This document shows, piece by piece, positions 17,158 to 25,053 of a stretch of DNA of 35,888 bases. The stretch covers positions 1 to 35,888 of the forward strand of contig NZ_JOFS01000053.1 in assembly GCF_000719285.1 (NCBI RefSeq). The letters are read 5' to 3'. The notes below the pieces were generated by a model. The model did no database searches. It was not told the origin of the DNA and was given only the letters and a program-made list of their open reading frames with translations. Source of the DNA: Streptomyces bicolor. Lineage in GTDB: Bacteria; Actinomycetota; Actinomycetes; Streptomycetales; Streptomycetaceae. Made by a program: the position numbers and the translations under genes. Numbering within the stretch: the stretch's first letter is position 1; the number at the start of each line of letters is the position of its first letter.

Positions 17158-19428
17158 TCAGACCGGCACCCGCTCACCCTCGTCGTCCCGTGCCGCCGCG
17201 CCGCGCGTCACGGCCTCGGGCGCCTCGTCGTGCGTCAGGTCCGGCAGGCGGTTCAGCCACTTCGGCAGGTACCAGTTGCGCTCGCCCAGCAGCGCCATCA
17301 CCGCCGGGAGCAGCACGCCCCGGATGATCGTCGCGTCGATGAGCACCGCGGCCGCGAGGCCGACGCCCATCTGCTTCATGGACTGCATGGACAGCGTGCC
17401 GAAGATCGCGAACACGGCGACCATGATGACCGCGGCGCTGGTGACGACCCCGGCCGTGGTGACGACACCGTGCTGGATCGCGTCCTTCGTCGTACGGCCG
17501 CGCAGGCGCGCCTCGCGGATTCGTGAGACCACGAACACGTGGTAGTCCATCGACAGGCCGAACAGGATCACGAACAGGAACAGCGGCAGCCAGCTGATGA
17601 TGGCGCCGACGCCCTCCGCCCCCACCAGGGACGCGCCCCAGCCGTGCTGGAAGACGGCGACGAGGACGCCGTACGCCGCGCCCACCGACAGCAGGTTCAG
17701 CACGATCGAGGTGATGGCGACCGTCAGCGAGCGGAAGCACAGCAGCATCAGCAGGAAGGCGAAGACCACGACGAACGCGAAGACGGGGATGACGGCTCCG
17801 CCCAGCTGGTCGTTGAAGTCCTTCGAGCCGGCGACCTGTCCGGTGATCGGCGCCTCGACACCGTCGACCTTGCCGAGCGTGGCGGGCCGTACCTCGTCGC
17901 GCAGCTTGTCCAGGCTCTCGCCCGCCTTGTCGAGATCGGAGCCGCCGACCAGAGGGACGTACACGAACGCGATGTTCTTCTCGTCGTGCAGCTTGATCTC
18001 GACCGGGCCGCGTGAGGCGCCCGAACTGACCGCCCGCTCACGGAAGTCGGCGAGCGCGGACGTCACCTCGGGAGCGTTGATGTCATCCGCCTTGACGACG
18101 ACCTCGGCCGGGTCCGAACCGCCCGGGAAGGCCTCGTTGACCCGGTTGTACGTCTGCACGATCGGCAGCGAGTCCCCGAACTCCTGGTCCAGTGTGAGGT
18201 TCTGCGTCTTCATGCCGACCGCGGGGGCCGCGACGGCGAGCAGCGCGCCGGCCGCGACGACGGTCGAGATGACCGGCCGCGCGAGCACTCCCTTGAGGAC
18301 GGCCGTCCAGAACCGGCTCTCACGGTTGCCGCGTCCGCGGTTGCGGCGGAGCTTGCTCTGCGGGTGCAGGAAGGGGATCTTGCCCTTCTCGACCCGCTCG
18401 CCCAGCAGCGACAGCAGCGCCGGCAGGACGGTGACCGACCCGACCATGGCGACCGCCACCACCATCAGCGAGGCCAGGCCCATCGCCTCGAACTCGGCGA
18501 GACCGGTGAACAGCATGCCCGCCATCGCCACGCACACCGTGACACCGGAGACGATGATCGCGCGGCCACTGGTGGCGGCGGCGACCCTGAGGGCGGTCTG
18601 CGCGTCCCGGCCGGCCTCGCGCTCCTCGCGCTCACGGCGCAGATAGAACAGGCAGTAGTCGACGCCGACGGCCAGGCCGACCAGCAGCATCACGGAGCTG
18701 GCGGCGTCGGTCATCGGCATGGCGTGACTGACGATCCCCATCAGGCCCATCGTCGCCATGATCGCGGTGATCGACAGCAGCACCGGCAGCAGGGCCGCCA
18801 CCAGCGCGCCGAAGGCGATGAGCAGAATGCCGAGGGCCACCGGAACCGCGGAGTACTCGGCCTTCTGGAAGTCGTCCCCGAACGCGTCGTCGAACGTCTT
18901 CATCATGCTCGCGCCGCCGATCTCCTCGATCCGCAGCGACTCGTGGTCCTTCTGGACGTCCTCCACGGCCTTCAGCACGGGCTCCACGCGCTCACCCGCG
19001 GTGTCCGACTCCCCGCGGATGTCGAACTGCACGAGCGCGCTGCGGCCGTCCTTCGAGATCGTCTGTGTGTCGTACGGCGATGTCACGTCCGCGACCTTGC
19101 CGGTGCCCTCGACCGCCTTCACCACCGCGGTGACCGCCGACCTGAACTCGGCGTCCGTGGCCTTGAGGCCGCCGCCCTTCGCCTGGATCAGGACGGTCTC
19201 ACTGGCCGGCTCCTCGATCCCCGCGTCCTCGATGATCTTGGCCGCGGTGTGTGTCTCGCCCTTCAGCTGGTCGCTGTCCTTGACGTCGACCCGGCCCGCG
19301 GCCGAGCCGAGCCCCATCGCCAGCACGACGAACAGCACCCAGATGCCGACGGCAGCCCATCGGTGCCGGGCGCTCCAGCCGCCGGCGCGGGCGGCGAGGC
19401 CCCGCACTCGCGTGTCTCCGTTCCCCAT
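17158..19428 (-). CDS. MMPL/RND-family transporter
   Basis: A 756-residue inner-membrane protein with the MMPL layout. One helix (AAVGIWVLFVVLAMGLGSAAG) is followed by a soluble domain of about 150 residues, six helices with GLAVGVDYCLFYLRREREE, a cytoplasmic loop, a second isolated helix, a second soluble domain and six more helices with FGLSMDYHVFVVSRIREA. The two GxxxDY motifs (VGVDY and LSMDY) are the proton-relay Asp-Tyr pairs of this family, which exports lipids or drugs. I chose ATG at 19428 (AAGGGGG about 11 nt upstream); GTG at 19473 is possible. It is transcribed singly. MMPL genes are often controlled by a neighbouring TetR protein, but none is present here; the upstream inverted repeat (19472-19489) could bind one. 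Confidence 0.92.
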   Translation of the reverse strand: MGNGDTRVRGLAARAGGWSARHRWAAVGIWVLFVVLAMGLGSAAGRVDVKDSDQLKGETHTAAKIIEDAGIEEPASETVLIQAKGGGLKATDAEFRSAVTAVVKAVEGTGKVADVTSPYDTQTISKDGRSALVQFDIRGESDTAGERVEPVLKAVEDVQKDHESLRIEEIGGASMMKTFDDAFGDDFQKAEYSAVPVALGILLIAFGALVAALLPVLLSITAIMATMGLMGIVSHAMPMTDAASSVMLLVGLAVGVDYCLFYLRREREEREAGRDAQTALRVAAATSGRAIIVSGVTVCVAMAGMLFTGLAEFEAMGLASLMVVAVAMVGSVTVLPALLSLLGERVEKGKIPFLHPQSKLRRNRGRGNRESRFWTAVLKGVLARPVISTVVAAGALLAVAAPAVGMKTQNLTLDQEFGDSLPIVQTYNRVNEAFPGGSDPAEVVVKADDINAPEVTSALADFRERAVSSGASRGPVEIKLHDEKNIAFVYVPLVGGSDLDKAGESLDKLRDEVRPATLGKVDGVEAPITGQVAGSKDFNDQLGGAVIPVFAFVVVFAFLLMLLCFRSLTVAITSIVLNLLSVGAAYGVLVAVFQHGWGASLVGAEGVGAIISWLPLFLFVILFGLSMDYHVFVVSRIREARLRGRTTKDAIQHGVVTTAGVVTSAAVIMVAVFAIFGTLSMQSMKQMGVGLAAAVLIDATIIRGVLLPAVMALLGERNWYLPKWLNRLPDLTHDEAPEAVTRGAAARDDEGERVPV

Positions 19429-19777
19429 GACGGGCTTGCCCCCTTGATTGCGGTGCCGACCCCCTGCCGCCACCTTTCGTTTCGAAGGTATGAGCCGGAT
19501 AAAGGCATCTCGTCGTGCTGCCCGGTGAAGTACGGCGGCCGGAACTCATCCCCTTGGCCCCCGGGCCCTCCCCACTGGGTAGGACGGCGGCCCCTTACAT
19601 CTATCCGGCGGTGTCGGGGAGGACGATCAGGGAGGCGGAGCTTGTGCCGCATGCTGACCGGTAAGTAAGTTACGGGGGCCGGGCGGTCGTCGTGCCCGCC
19701 CCCACGGGGCACGACGACCGCCGTTCGGTCGGCCGGATCGCCTCAGCCGGCCGGCGTGATCGCCTTAAGGTGGCCGG
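19429..19777. other. Divergent intergenic region with operator-like repeats
   Basis: This 349-bp gene-free stretch separates the MMPL and DUF1697 genes. It holds an ACCTT/AAGGT inverted repeat (19472-19489) overlapping a TACCTT -10-like hexamer for the MMPL gene, a GTAA-N5-TTAC repeat (19662-19674), the strong hairpin listed separately, and TAAGGT (19766-19771) ending 6 nt before the DUF1697 ATG, which suggests a leaderless start. A GGGAGG-preceded 6-codon frame at 19645 is too short to call. No conserved coding sequence was recognised. Confidence 0.45.
19682..19722. terminator. Perfect 16-bp hairpin in a divergent promoter region
   Basis: GGCGGTCGTCGTGCCC (19682-19697) pairs perfectly with 19707-19722 across a 9-nt loop. 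It looks like a terminator, yet no annotated gene ends here: both flanking genes start and point away. It could end an unrecognised short RNA or insulate the two promoters. Confidence 0.6.
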
Positions 19778-20326
19778 ATGACGACGACGTATGCGGCACT
19801 CCTGCGCGGCATCAATGTGGGCGGCAGCAGGAAGGTCCCGATGGCCGACCTGCGCACCCTGCTGACCGGCCTCGGCCACGACGGCGTACGCACCTACCTG
19901 CAGAGCGGCCAGGCCGTGTTCACCGCCGACCACGGCGGCGAGGAGTCCCTGGCGGCCGAGCTCGCGGCCGCGATCGAGCAGCACTTCGGCTTCGCCGTGG
20001 ACGTGATCGTGCGCGACCACGCCTACCTCAAGGCGATCGCCGACAACGTCCCTTTCCCCGCAGCCGAGTTGGAGCCCAAGCAGCTCCATGTCACCTACTT
20101 CTCCGCCCCGGTGGGCGCCGAGCGCTTCGCGGAGATCGACCAGGCCGCCTTCCTCCCGGAGGAGTTCCGGCTCGGCGACCGGGCGCTGTACCTGTACGCC
20201 CCGAACGGCCTCGGCCGCTCCAAGCTCGCCGAAATTCTGTCGCGACCGCGACTCAACAAGGGTTTGATCGCCACCAGCCGCAACTGGAACACCGTCGTGA
20301 AACTCGTGGAGATGACCGGTGACTGA
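19778..20326 (+). CDS. DUF1697 family protein
   Basis: A 182-residue cytoplasmic protein recognised as DUF1697 by its opening YAALLRGINVGGSRKVPMADLR, then VRTYLQSGQAVFTAD and the ending RNWNTVVKLVEMT. The family has a ferredoxin-like fold and no established function. The start is 6 nt after a TAAGGT hexamer, without a ribosome-binding site, so it is probably leaderless. It overlaps the next gene by 8 nt and heads a three-gene operon. Confidence 0.9.
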   Translation: MTTTYAALLRGINVGGSRKVPMADLRTLLTGLGHDGVRTYLQSGQAVFTADHGGEESLAAELAAAIEQHFGFAVDVIVRDHAYLKAIADNVPFPAAELEPKQLHVTYFSAPVGAERFAEIDQAAFLPEEFRLGDRALYLYAPNGLGRSKLAEILSRPRLNKGLIATSRNWNTVVKLVEMTGD

Positions 20327-20690
20327 GCACGAATCCGCAGTGAAGGCCGCCATCGAGGGCGAGCTGAGGCTGCTCGACCCCGACGTCCGCCGTTCGCCCG
20401 AACTGCTCGGGTCGCTGCTGCACCCCGAGTTCCACGAGTTCGGCTCGTCGGGGCGACGCTGGGACCGCGAATCAACCATGACCCGGCTGCCCACGGACAC
20501 CGATCCGCACCGGTATGTCGTCACCTCCGAGATGCGGGGCGTCCGGCTGGCGCCCGACCTCGTCCACCTCACCTTCGACACGGAGTACAACGGCGTCCGG
20601 GCACACCGCAGTTCGCTGTGGCGGCGGACCGACGACGGGTGGCAGATGTACTTCCATCAGGGCACGCCGTTCACGCCTGAGGCGGAGTGA
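20319..20690 (+). CDS. DUF4440 (NTF2-like) protein
   Basis: A 123-residue protein with the cone-shaped NTF2-like fold expected of DUF4440: an N-terminal helix (ESAVKAAIEGELRLL), the LLHPEFHEFGSSGRRWDRES segment that is diagnostic of the family, and strands ending in SSLWRRTDDGWQMYFHQGTPF. Such proteins bind small hydrophobic ligands or act as isomerases; no catalytic pair can be assigned. The GTG start lies inside the DUF1697 gene, and the stop overlaps the next GTG (GTGA), so translation is coupled on both sides. Confidence 0.82.
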   Translation: MTEHESAVKAAIEGELRLLDPDVRRSPELLGSLLHPEFHEFGSSGRRWDRESTMTRLPTDTDPHRYVVTSEMRGVRLAPDLVHLTFDTEYNGVRAHRSSLWRRTDDGWQMYFHQGTPFTPEAE

Positions 20691-21709
20691 CCTTGCGCTA
20701 CGTCATCATCGGTGCCGGAGCCGTCGGCGGTGTCATCGGCGGACGGCTCGCCGGCTCGGGGCACGAGGTCGTACTGGTCGCGCGGGGCGCGCACTTCGAG
20801 GCCCTACGGGATCACGGGCTGCGGCTCAGGGTGCCCGAGGGCGAGCTGACGTACCGGCTGCCGGTCGTCGACGGGCCGGCCGTGCTCGGCGGGCTGCGCC
20901 CCGACGACGTGCTGGTCCTCGCGGTCAAGACGCAGGACAGCGCGGCCGCGCTGCAGACCTGGGCGCCCGCACCGGTAGCCGGTGGCGGTACGGCCGCCGA
21001 GCGCCTGCCGTTGTTCTGCGCGCAGAACGGCGTCGAGAGCCAGCGCATCGCCCTGCGGCTCTTCCGGCGGGTGTACGGCGTCTGTGTCTGGCTGCCGTCG
21101 ACATACGTCGAACCCGGCGTCGTCTCCGCGGCCGGCCACCCCCTCACCGGCATCCTGCACCTCGGCCGCCACCCGCACGGCACCGACGACACCGCCCGCC
21201 TCGTCGCCGCCGACCTGGAGAAGTCGCACTTCGAGGCACCGGTAGTGGCGGACGTGGCCCGCTGGCAGTACGCCAAGCTGCTGTCCAACCTCGGCAACGC
21301 CCTGGAAGCGGTGACCGGGCCCGTCGACAGCGAGGAGGCCGCGGCGCTGTTCCGGCGTGTGCGGGCGGAGGGCGCGGCCGTGCTCGACGCCGCCGGGATC
21401 GCGTACGCGAGCGCCGGGGAGCAACAGGAGGTACGGGGCGTCAAGGTCACCCTCGTCCCCCTCGACGGCGCCCCGCGCGGCGGCGGCTCCTCCTGGCAGT
21501 CCCTCACCCGTGGCACCGGCACCATCGAGGCCGACTACCTCAACGGGGAGATCGTCCTGCTGGGCCGTCTGCACGGCGTGCCGACCCCGCTGAACGAGCT
21601 CCTCCAGCACCTCGCCGACACCTTCGCGCGGGAGCGGCGGGCGGCGGGATCGATGCCGGTGGGGGAGCTGGTGCGACTGGCCGACGCCGCGGTCGGCGCG
21701 ACGCGCTGA
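20687..21709 (+). CDS. Ketopantoate reductase-family (ApbA/PanE-like) oxidoreductase
   Basis: A 340-residue cytoplasmic dehydrogenase. It begins with the Rossmann NAD(P) loop IIGAGAVGGVIGGRLAGSGHEVVLVAR (GxGxxG), continues with VLVLAVKTQD and CAQNGVES, both typical of the ApbA N-domain, and has the helical C-domain with KLLSNLGNALE (Lys/Asn positions of the active site) and RGTGTIEADYLNGEIVLLGR. It reduces a 2-oxo acid such as ketopantoate, but many paralogues have other substrates, and the absence of pantothenate genes argues for a paralogue. The GTG start overlaps the previous stop. Confidence 0.87.
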   Translation: MTLRYVIIGAGAVGGVIGGRLAGSGHEVVLVARGAHFEALRDHGLRLRVPEGELTYRLPVVDGPAVLGGLRPDDVLVLAVKTQDSAAALQTWAPAPVAGGGTAAERLPLFCAQNGVESQRIALRLFRRVYGVCVWLPSTYVEPGVVSAAGHPLTGILHLGRHPHGTDDTARLVAADLEKSHFEAPVVADVARWQYAKLLSNLGNALEAVTGPVDSEEAAALFRRVRAEGAAVLDAAGIAYASAGEQQEVRGVKVTLVPLDGAPRGGGSSWQSLTRGTGTIEADYLNGEIVLLGRLHGVPTPLNELLQHLADTFARERRAAGSMPVGELVRLADAAVGATR

Positions 21710-21737
21710 ACCGGCGGGGGCGACTCGCCCGAACTCC

Positions 21738-21767
21738 GGGACAAATGACGGGTGTTGTCCCTAGGGT
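21738..21767 (+). promoter_or_regulatory. Promoter-like site with inverted repeat before the membrane-protein gene
   Basis: GGGACAA (21738-21744) and TTGTCCC (21755-21761) form a perfect 7-bp inverted repeat with a 10-nt spacer. TAGGGT (21762-21767) follows at once and matches the -10 consensus used by the mgt-like gene. The leader to the GTG start is 35 nt and contains GGAAGGG. The repeat would occupy the spacer and -35 region, as expected for a repressor site. Confidence 0.4.
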
Positions 21768-21802
21768 GAAGCGCGCGAGTTCGGCAGGAAGGGCAGGTCA
21801 CC

Positions 21803-23302
21803 GTGGCGGGCAGAGCGTTACCGTCGTTGCCGCAGTACCGCAAGGACGGGGTGACCCGGCGGTTGTGCGCGTCGGTTCATCTGGATGACGACTTCGCCTT
21901 CGAGGTCGACCGGGATCTCACCGGGGACCGACTGAACGCGATCGGACTGACCCTCGGCATCAACTTCGTCGCCCTGGCCCGGCACGCGCGCGTGGCCGTG
22001 CGGCGGCGGGAGGCCCTCGACCGGCAACTGGCCTGGCTGGGGCTGGCGTTGGTGGTCGCCCTGCTCGTCGGGCTGTGGGGCCTGACCGGCGGCCACGGAT
22101 CGGTCGCCGAGGTCGGGCTGTACGGCCCGCTCGGCGTCCTCGCGGCCTGCTGGTGGCTGGTCCACCGGGCGCAGTCCCAGGCCCGCGCGGCGGCGCAGCA
22201 GGTGTACCGCAGCCCCGACACGGCCGAGAAGCTCGCCCCGCCGGTGGAGCCGGAGGCGGAGGCATGGCTCAACGAGCACGCGTACAAACGTGCCAACGTC
22301 CTGCCGTACGCCGACGCGGCCGCCCTCACCAACCCGTTCGTCGGCAGCGGCACCGCGATCAGGAAGGCGGGTGTCTGGCAGCCCATCGACGTCAGCAAGC
22401 CCGCCGAGGCGCCGGGCGGCGGCAAGCTGAAGATCATCCCCTTCGACGCCGTCGACCTCCACACCTACGTGGCCCGCCACATGGAGAGCGCCACCGGCCT
22501 GGAGGGCCTGCGGGTCAAGAACCGGCTCTACGTCCTCGGCAGCAACGCCTACCTGCTCGGCGAGCTGGTGCCCGACCGCACCCGGCGCCCGACCGCCCAG
22601 ATCCCCAAGCAGCTCGTGCAGGCGGGCCTGCAGACGCCCGGCGCGGGCATGCGGACCCACCTCTGCCTGGAGCGGATCGGACAGGGCGGGCGCATCGTCG
22701 TCTCCATGTACCTGCGGGCGATCCTCAACCAGCCCAGCCTCACCTGGGAGGTCGCCGCCTACGCGATACCACCGCTCAGCGGCCGGTTCCGCCGCGTGGA
22801 CCGACTGCCGGTGGCCCCCTTCGACCGCTGGTGGAGCCTCGTCGCCCACGCCACCTCGCACACCTTGCCCGAGCTCAGCGGCGCCCTCGGCCGCATCCGC
22901 GAGCGGGGACGGCGGCGCCGGGCCGGCGCGCGGTTGCTGAAGAAGGTGCGCCGGGACATCACCGACCAGCACATGATCTACGACTACGGCGCCCCCGACA
23001 GCCTGCGCGAGCGGCACGCCGACTGGGACGAGGCCGGTTACGCCGAGCGCATCGACTCCCAGGACTTCCTGTACCGGCTCCAGCAGGGCGTGCTGACCGC
23101 GACCGAGAAGTTCCTGCAGGACCACAACGTCGACACGAGCTCGTTCGACCAGGCGCAGCAGATCATCAGCAACCAGACCTACAACATCGAGAACGTCAGC
23201 AACAGCAACCTCGGCAACCACGGCCAGGTCAACAACAACGGACAACAGGGGAGCGGTCCTCCAGGACAGCAGGGCGCCGCCACGCCCGCGGCCAAGCCCT
23301 GA
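21803..23302 (+). CDS. Two-helix membrane protein with Asn/Gly-rich C-terminal motif
   Basis: A 499-residue protein of no family known to me. About 75 N-terminal residues precede two membrane helices (about 76-95, LGLALVVALLVGLWGLTG, and 103-122, LYGPLGVLAACWWLVH). The loop between them is short, so both ends lie on the same side, presumably the cytoplasm. A soluble region (about 125-445) contains LKIIPFDAVDLHTYVA, LYVLGSNAYLLGELVPD and a basic helix (RERGRRRRAG). The last 46 residues are low-complexity: an Asn/Gly/Gln-rich motif (459-480, TYNI near its start, LGNHG in the middle, NNNG at its end) then a Gly/Pro/Gln tail. The motif is closely matched at the N-terminus of the next gene. The GTG start follows GGAAGGG. 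I infer a membrane-anchored receptor or scaffold in a signalling pair. Confidence 0.75.
   Translation: MAGRALPSLPQYRKDGVTRRLCASVHLDDDFAFEVDRDLTGDRLNAIGLTLGINFVALARHARVAVRRREALDRQLAWLGLALVVALLVGLWGLTGGHGSVAEVGLYGPLGVLAACWWLVHRAQSQARAAAQQVYRSPDTAEKLAPPVEPEAEAWLNEHAYKRANVLPYADAAALTNPFVGSGTAIRKAGVWQPIDVSKPAEAPGGGKLKIIPFDAVDLHTYVARHMESATGLEGLRVKNRLYVLGSNAYLLGELVPDRTRRPTAQIPKQLVQAGLQTPGAGMRTHLCLERIGQGGRIVVSMYLRAILNQPSLTWEVAAYAIPPLSGRFRRVDRLPVAPFDRWWSLVAHATSHTLPELSGALGRIRERGRRRRAGARLLKKVRRDITDQHMIYDYGAPDSLRERHADWDEAGYAERIDSQDFLYRLQQGVLTATEKFLQDHNVDTSSFDQAQQIISNQTYNIENVSNSNLGNHGQVNNNGQQGSGPPGQQGAATPAAKP
23177..23242 (+). repeat. Amyloid-like motif copy 1 (C-terminus of membrane protein)
   Basis: Codes residues 459-480. 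Shared positions with copy 2 are Thr-Tyr-Asn-Ile, Asn at the sixth position, the aliphatic-Gly pair in the middle, Gly plus a polar residue and an aliphatic residue after it, and Asn-Asn-Gly at the end. Alternating hydrophobic and Asn/Gly residues resemble the roughly 20-residue amyloid-signalling motifs known from bacterial and fungal immune-like proteins. Confidence 0.55.
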
Positions 23303-23334
23303 ACCGCGCACATCACAGGAGCAGGAGGCGGGAC

Positions 23335-23655
23335 ATGAGCACGTACAACATCCGCAACATCAACGGCCCGGCCAACATCGGCGACAACGGCCGCATCGAG
23401 ATCAACAACGGCACCGACCCGGCCGCCGTCCTGCGCCTCGCGGAACGGCTCGTCGAACGGCTGCACACCGACAACCCCGCGCTCGTCCCGCAGGCGCAGA
23501 TCATCCAGGGCGAACTCGTCACCGCCCAACAGGACGGCCAGCCCGCCAACCGCGGCCGCATCCGCTCCGCCCTGGAGACCATCGGCATCGGCGTGGCGGC
23601 GGGCAGCGGGAGCCTGGCCCTGGTCCAGGAGATCGGGCGCGTGCTCGGGGTGTGA
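23335..23655 (+). CDS. Small protein with N-terminal amyloid-like motif and helical domain
   Basis: A 106-residue protein. Residues 3-26 repeat the Asn/Gly motif of the preceding protein (TYNI at 3-6, NIGDNGRIE in the middle, NNG at 24-26). Residues 28-75 form amphipathic helices (AAVLRLAERLVERLH, then QAQIIQGELVTAQQD). Residues 79-106 are Gly/Ala-rich and hydrophobic (ETIGIGVAAGSGSLALVQEIG), a stretch that could insert in a membrane or pack as a glycine zipper. The ATG has GGAGGCGGG just upstream, and the gene is 32 nt after its partner. The layout, a motif followed by a small helical domain, resembles bacterial amyloid-signalling effectors, some of which carry HeLo-like pore-forming domains. 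That function is a hypothesis, not seen directly. Confidence 0.7.
   Translation: MSTYNIRNINGPANIGDNGRIEINNGTDPAAVLRLAERLVERLHTDNPALVPQAQIIQGELVTAQQDGQPANRGRIRSALETIGIGVAAGSGSLALVQEIGRVLGV
23341..23412 (+). repeat. Amyloid-like motif copy 2 (N-terminus of small protein)
   Basis: Codes residues 3-26 of the small protein. It aligns to copy 1 with about two inserted residues, sharing the TYNI start, a middle aliphatic-Gly pair and an Asn-Asn-Gly end. The DNA of the two copies differs at many codon positions, so the similarity is maintained in the protein and not from a recent duplication. Confidence 0.55.
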
Positions 23656-23676
23656 CCGGGGAGTTGCCTGAGCCAA

Positions 23677-23705
23677 GGGCGCCCCACACCTGCTGTGGGG
23701 CGCCC
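23677..23705. terminator. Bidirectional terminator between the + pair and the minus-strand operon
   Basis: GGGCGCCCCACA (23677-23688) pairs perfectly with 23694-23705 around a 5-nt loop. It is the only sequence between the stops of the small + strand protein and the minus-strand kinase, so it serves both. Confidence 0.85.
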
Positions 23706-23712
23706 GATCGGG

Positions 23713-25050
23713 TCACTTCGGCCGTACGACCGCCCGCACCCCACCGCCGAGGTCCAGCTCCAGCCCCGACCGCAGGGGAACCGTCTGGCCGGGGCCGACC
23801 TGCTGGGCAGTGCCGTCGGAGCGGGTGCCCGTCCAGGTGTCCTTCGAGTGGTTCTTGATGCCGAAACGGCCCGGTTTGCTGGGGTGCTCGACCAGTTCCG
23901 CGACGAGGGAGGCGTCCGAGAAGTCGTGCCGCGTCGGCTCCGGCAGGAGGTGGTGGGCGTGGACGCGGGCCGCGCGGCGCAGCCGGATGTGGTGCTGGGC
24001 GCGCGGCGGAGGCGTGGTCACCGTCAGACGGGGCGGCAGCACCAGTTGCGCCCCGCATCCCCAGCAGGCGCGCGACGGCGGGTTCTCGCCCGGCTCCGTC
24101 ATGTTCTGCCGCCCGCAGGACGCGCACTCGACCACCGAGTCCAGCACCGCCCGCAGCGCGTTGCGCCACTCCGTCTCCCGGACCCGGGCCGCCGGGTCGT
24201 GCAGCCCGGTCGTGAAGCTGCGGCGGAACAGCTCCTGGAGCGTCCCCGCCGCCGCGTCCCACGTCGCCAGCACGGTCGTGTGCTCCATCGGGTCGGGCGC
24301 GTTGGAGTCGTCCGCCGGATCGAAGACGAACAGCGGACTCTTGCCGTACAGCCGCTTCTCCGCCGCCTCGTCGAAGCAGTGGATGCCCAACTCCCGCCTG
24401 CCTTCGAGCGGGTGGTGGTTCATCAGCAGCATGAACAGCAGCACCGCCAGCGAGTGCAGATCGGACTGCGTGCCCGGCCGCGCGCCCGGCTCGGCGCGCA
24501 CCAGCTCCGGCGCCATGAACTTCATCGTCCCCGAGATGCCGCTGACGTCGCCCTCCACCACCGCGTTGTCGTTGTCGCAGACCAGCACGTCACCCGTGGC
24601 CGGGTCGAAGAAGACGTTCCCCCAGGAGATGTCCCGGTAGGCGATACCCCGCGAGTGCAGCGCCTGGTACGCCTCCACCGTGTACAGACACGCCGTCAGC
24701 AATGCCCGTGTGCTGGTGCGCAGTTGGCGCCGGAACAGGTCCGGCAGCCCCTTGAAACGCTCCGGGCGCAGCGCCATCAGATAGCCGAAGGAACCGCGGT
24801 CCGTGCGCACGTACGCCTCCGGCCACAGGAACCGGTCGTCGTCGAAGTCCCGGCTCACCAGCTCCTTGACGATCGCCTCCTGCTCGGGCGTCGCACACGT
24901 CGGGTAGTACCACTTGAGCGCCTTGTCGCCACCCGGCGTCCGCACCCGGTACACCTCGCCCTGTCCGCCGGCCCCCAGCATGTCGATGATCTCGACCTCG
25001 TCGCCGTTCTCCGCGGTCAGCCGCGTCCCGCTGTCGAGCATGCCGCTCAT
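23713..25050 (-). CDS. Ser/Thr kinase with zinc ribbon and FHA-like tail (TerY-P-type)
   Basis: A 445-residue kinase. N-lobe: glycine loop MLGAGGQGEVY (25-34) and ATP-binding Lys46 in ALKWY. C-lobe: catalytic loop YRDISWGNV (Asp140, Asn145), so the usual His of HRD is Tyr; the metal-binding motif is DND (159-161) and not DFG; MAPELV is the APE motif. The key Asp, Asn and Lys residues are present, so activity is plausible. A zinc ribbon follows (Cys309, Cys312, Cys329, Cys332), then about 70 residues (375-445: FGIKNHSKDTWTG, VGPGQTVPL) resembling an FHA phosphothreonine-binding fold. The gene is 3 nt after PP2C and last in the operon. Kinase, PP2C and VWA together match the TerY-P triad described by comparative genomics. 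Its target may be a GTPase, VWA or FHA partner. Confidence 0.85.
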   Translation of the reverse strand: MSGMLDSGTRLTAENGDEVEIIDMLGAGGQGEVYRVRTPGGDKALKWYYPTCATPEQEAIVKELVSRDFDDDRFLWPEAYVRTDRGSFGYLMALRPERFKGLPDLFRRQLRTSTRALLTACLYTVEAYQALHSRGIAYRDISWGNVFFDPATGDVLVCDNDNAVVEGDVSGISGTMKFMAPELVRAEPGARPGTQSDLHSLAVLLFMLLMNHHPLEGRRELGIHCFDEAAEKRLYGKSPLFVFDPADDSNAPDPMEHTTVLATWDAAAGTLQELFRRSFTTGLHDPAARVRETEWRNALRAVLDSVVECASCGRQNMTEPGENPPSRACWGCGAQLVLPPRLTVTTPPPRAQHHIRLRRAARVHAHHLLPEPTRHDFSDASLVAELVEHPSKPGRFGIKNHSKDTWTGTRSDGTAQQVGPGQTVPLRSGLELDLGGGVRAVVRPK

Positions 25051-25053
25051 CTT

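Noticed and set aside
19645..19665. Possible 6-codon leader peptide after GGGAGG
   Set aside because: Too short and without regulatory codons; it is not in a position to control either flanking gene by attenuation.
18364..19668. Long + strand frame opposite the MMPL gene
   Set aside because: His/Arg/Asp-rich antisense translation typical of high-GC shadow frames, with no family features.
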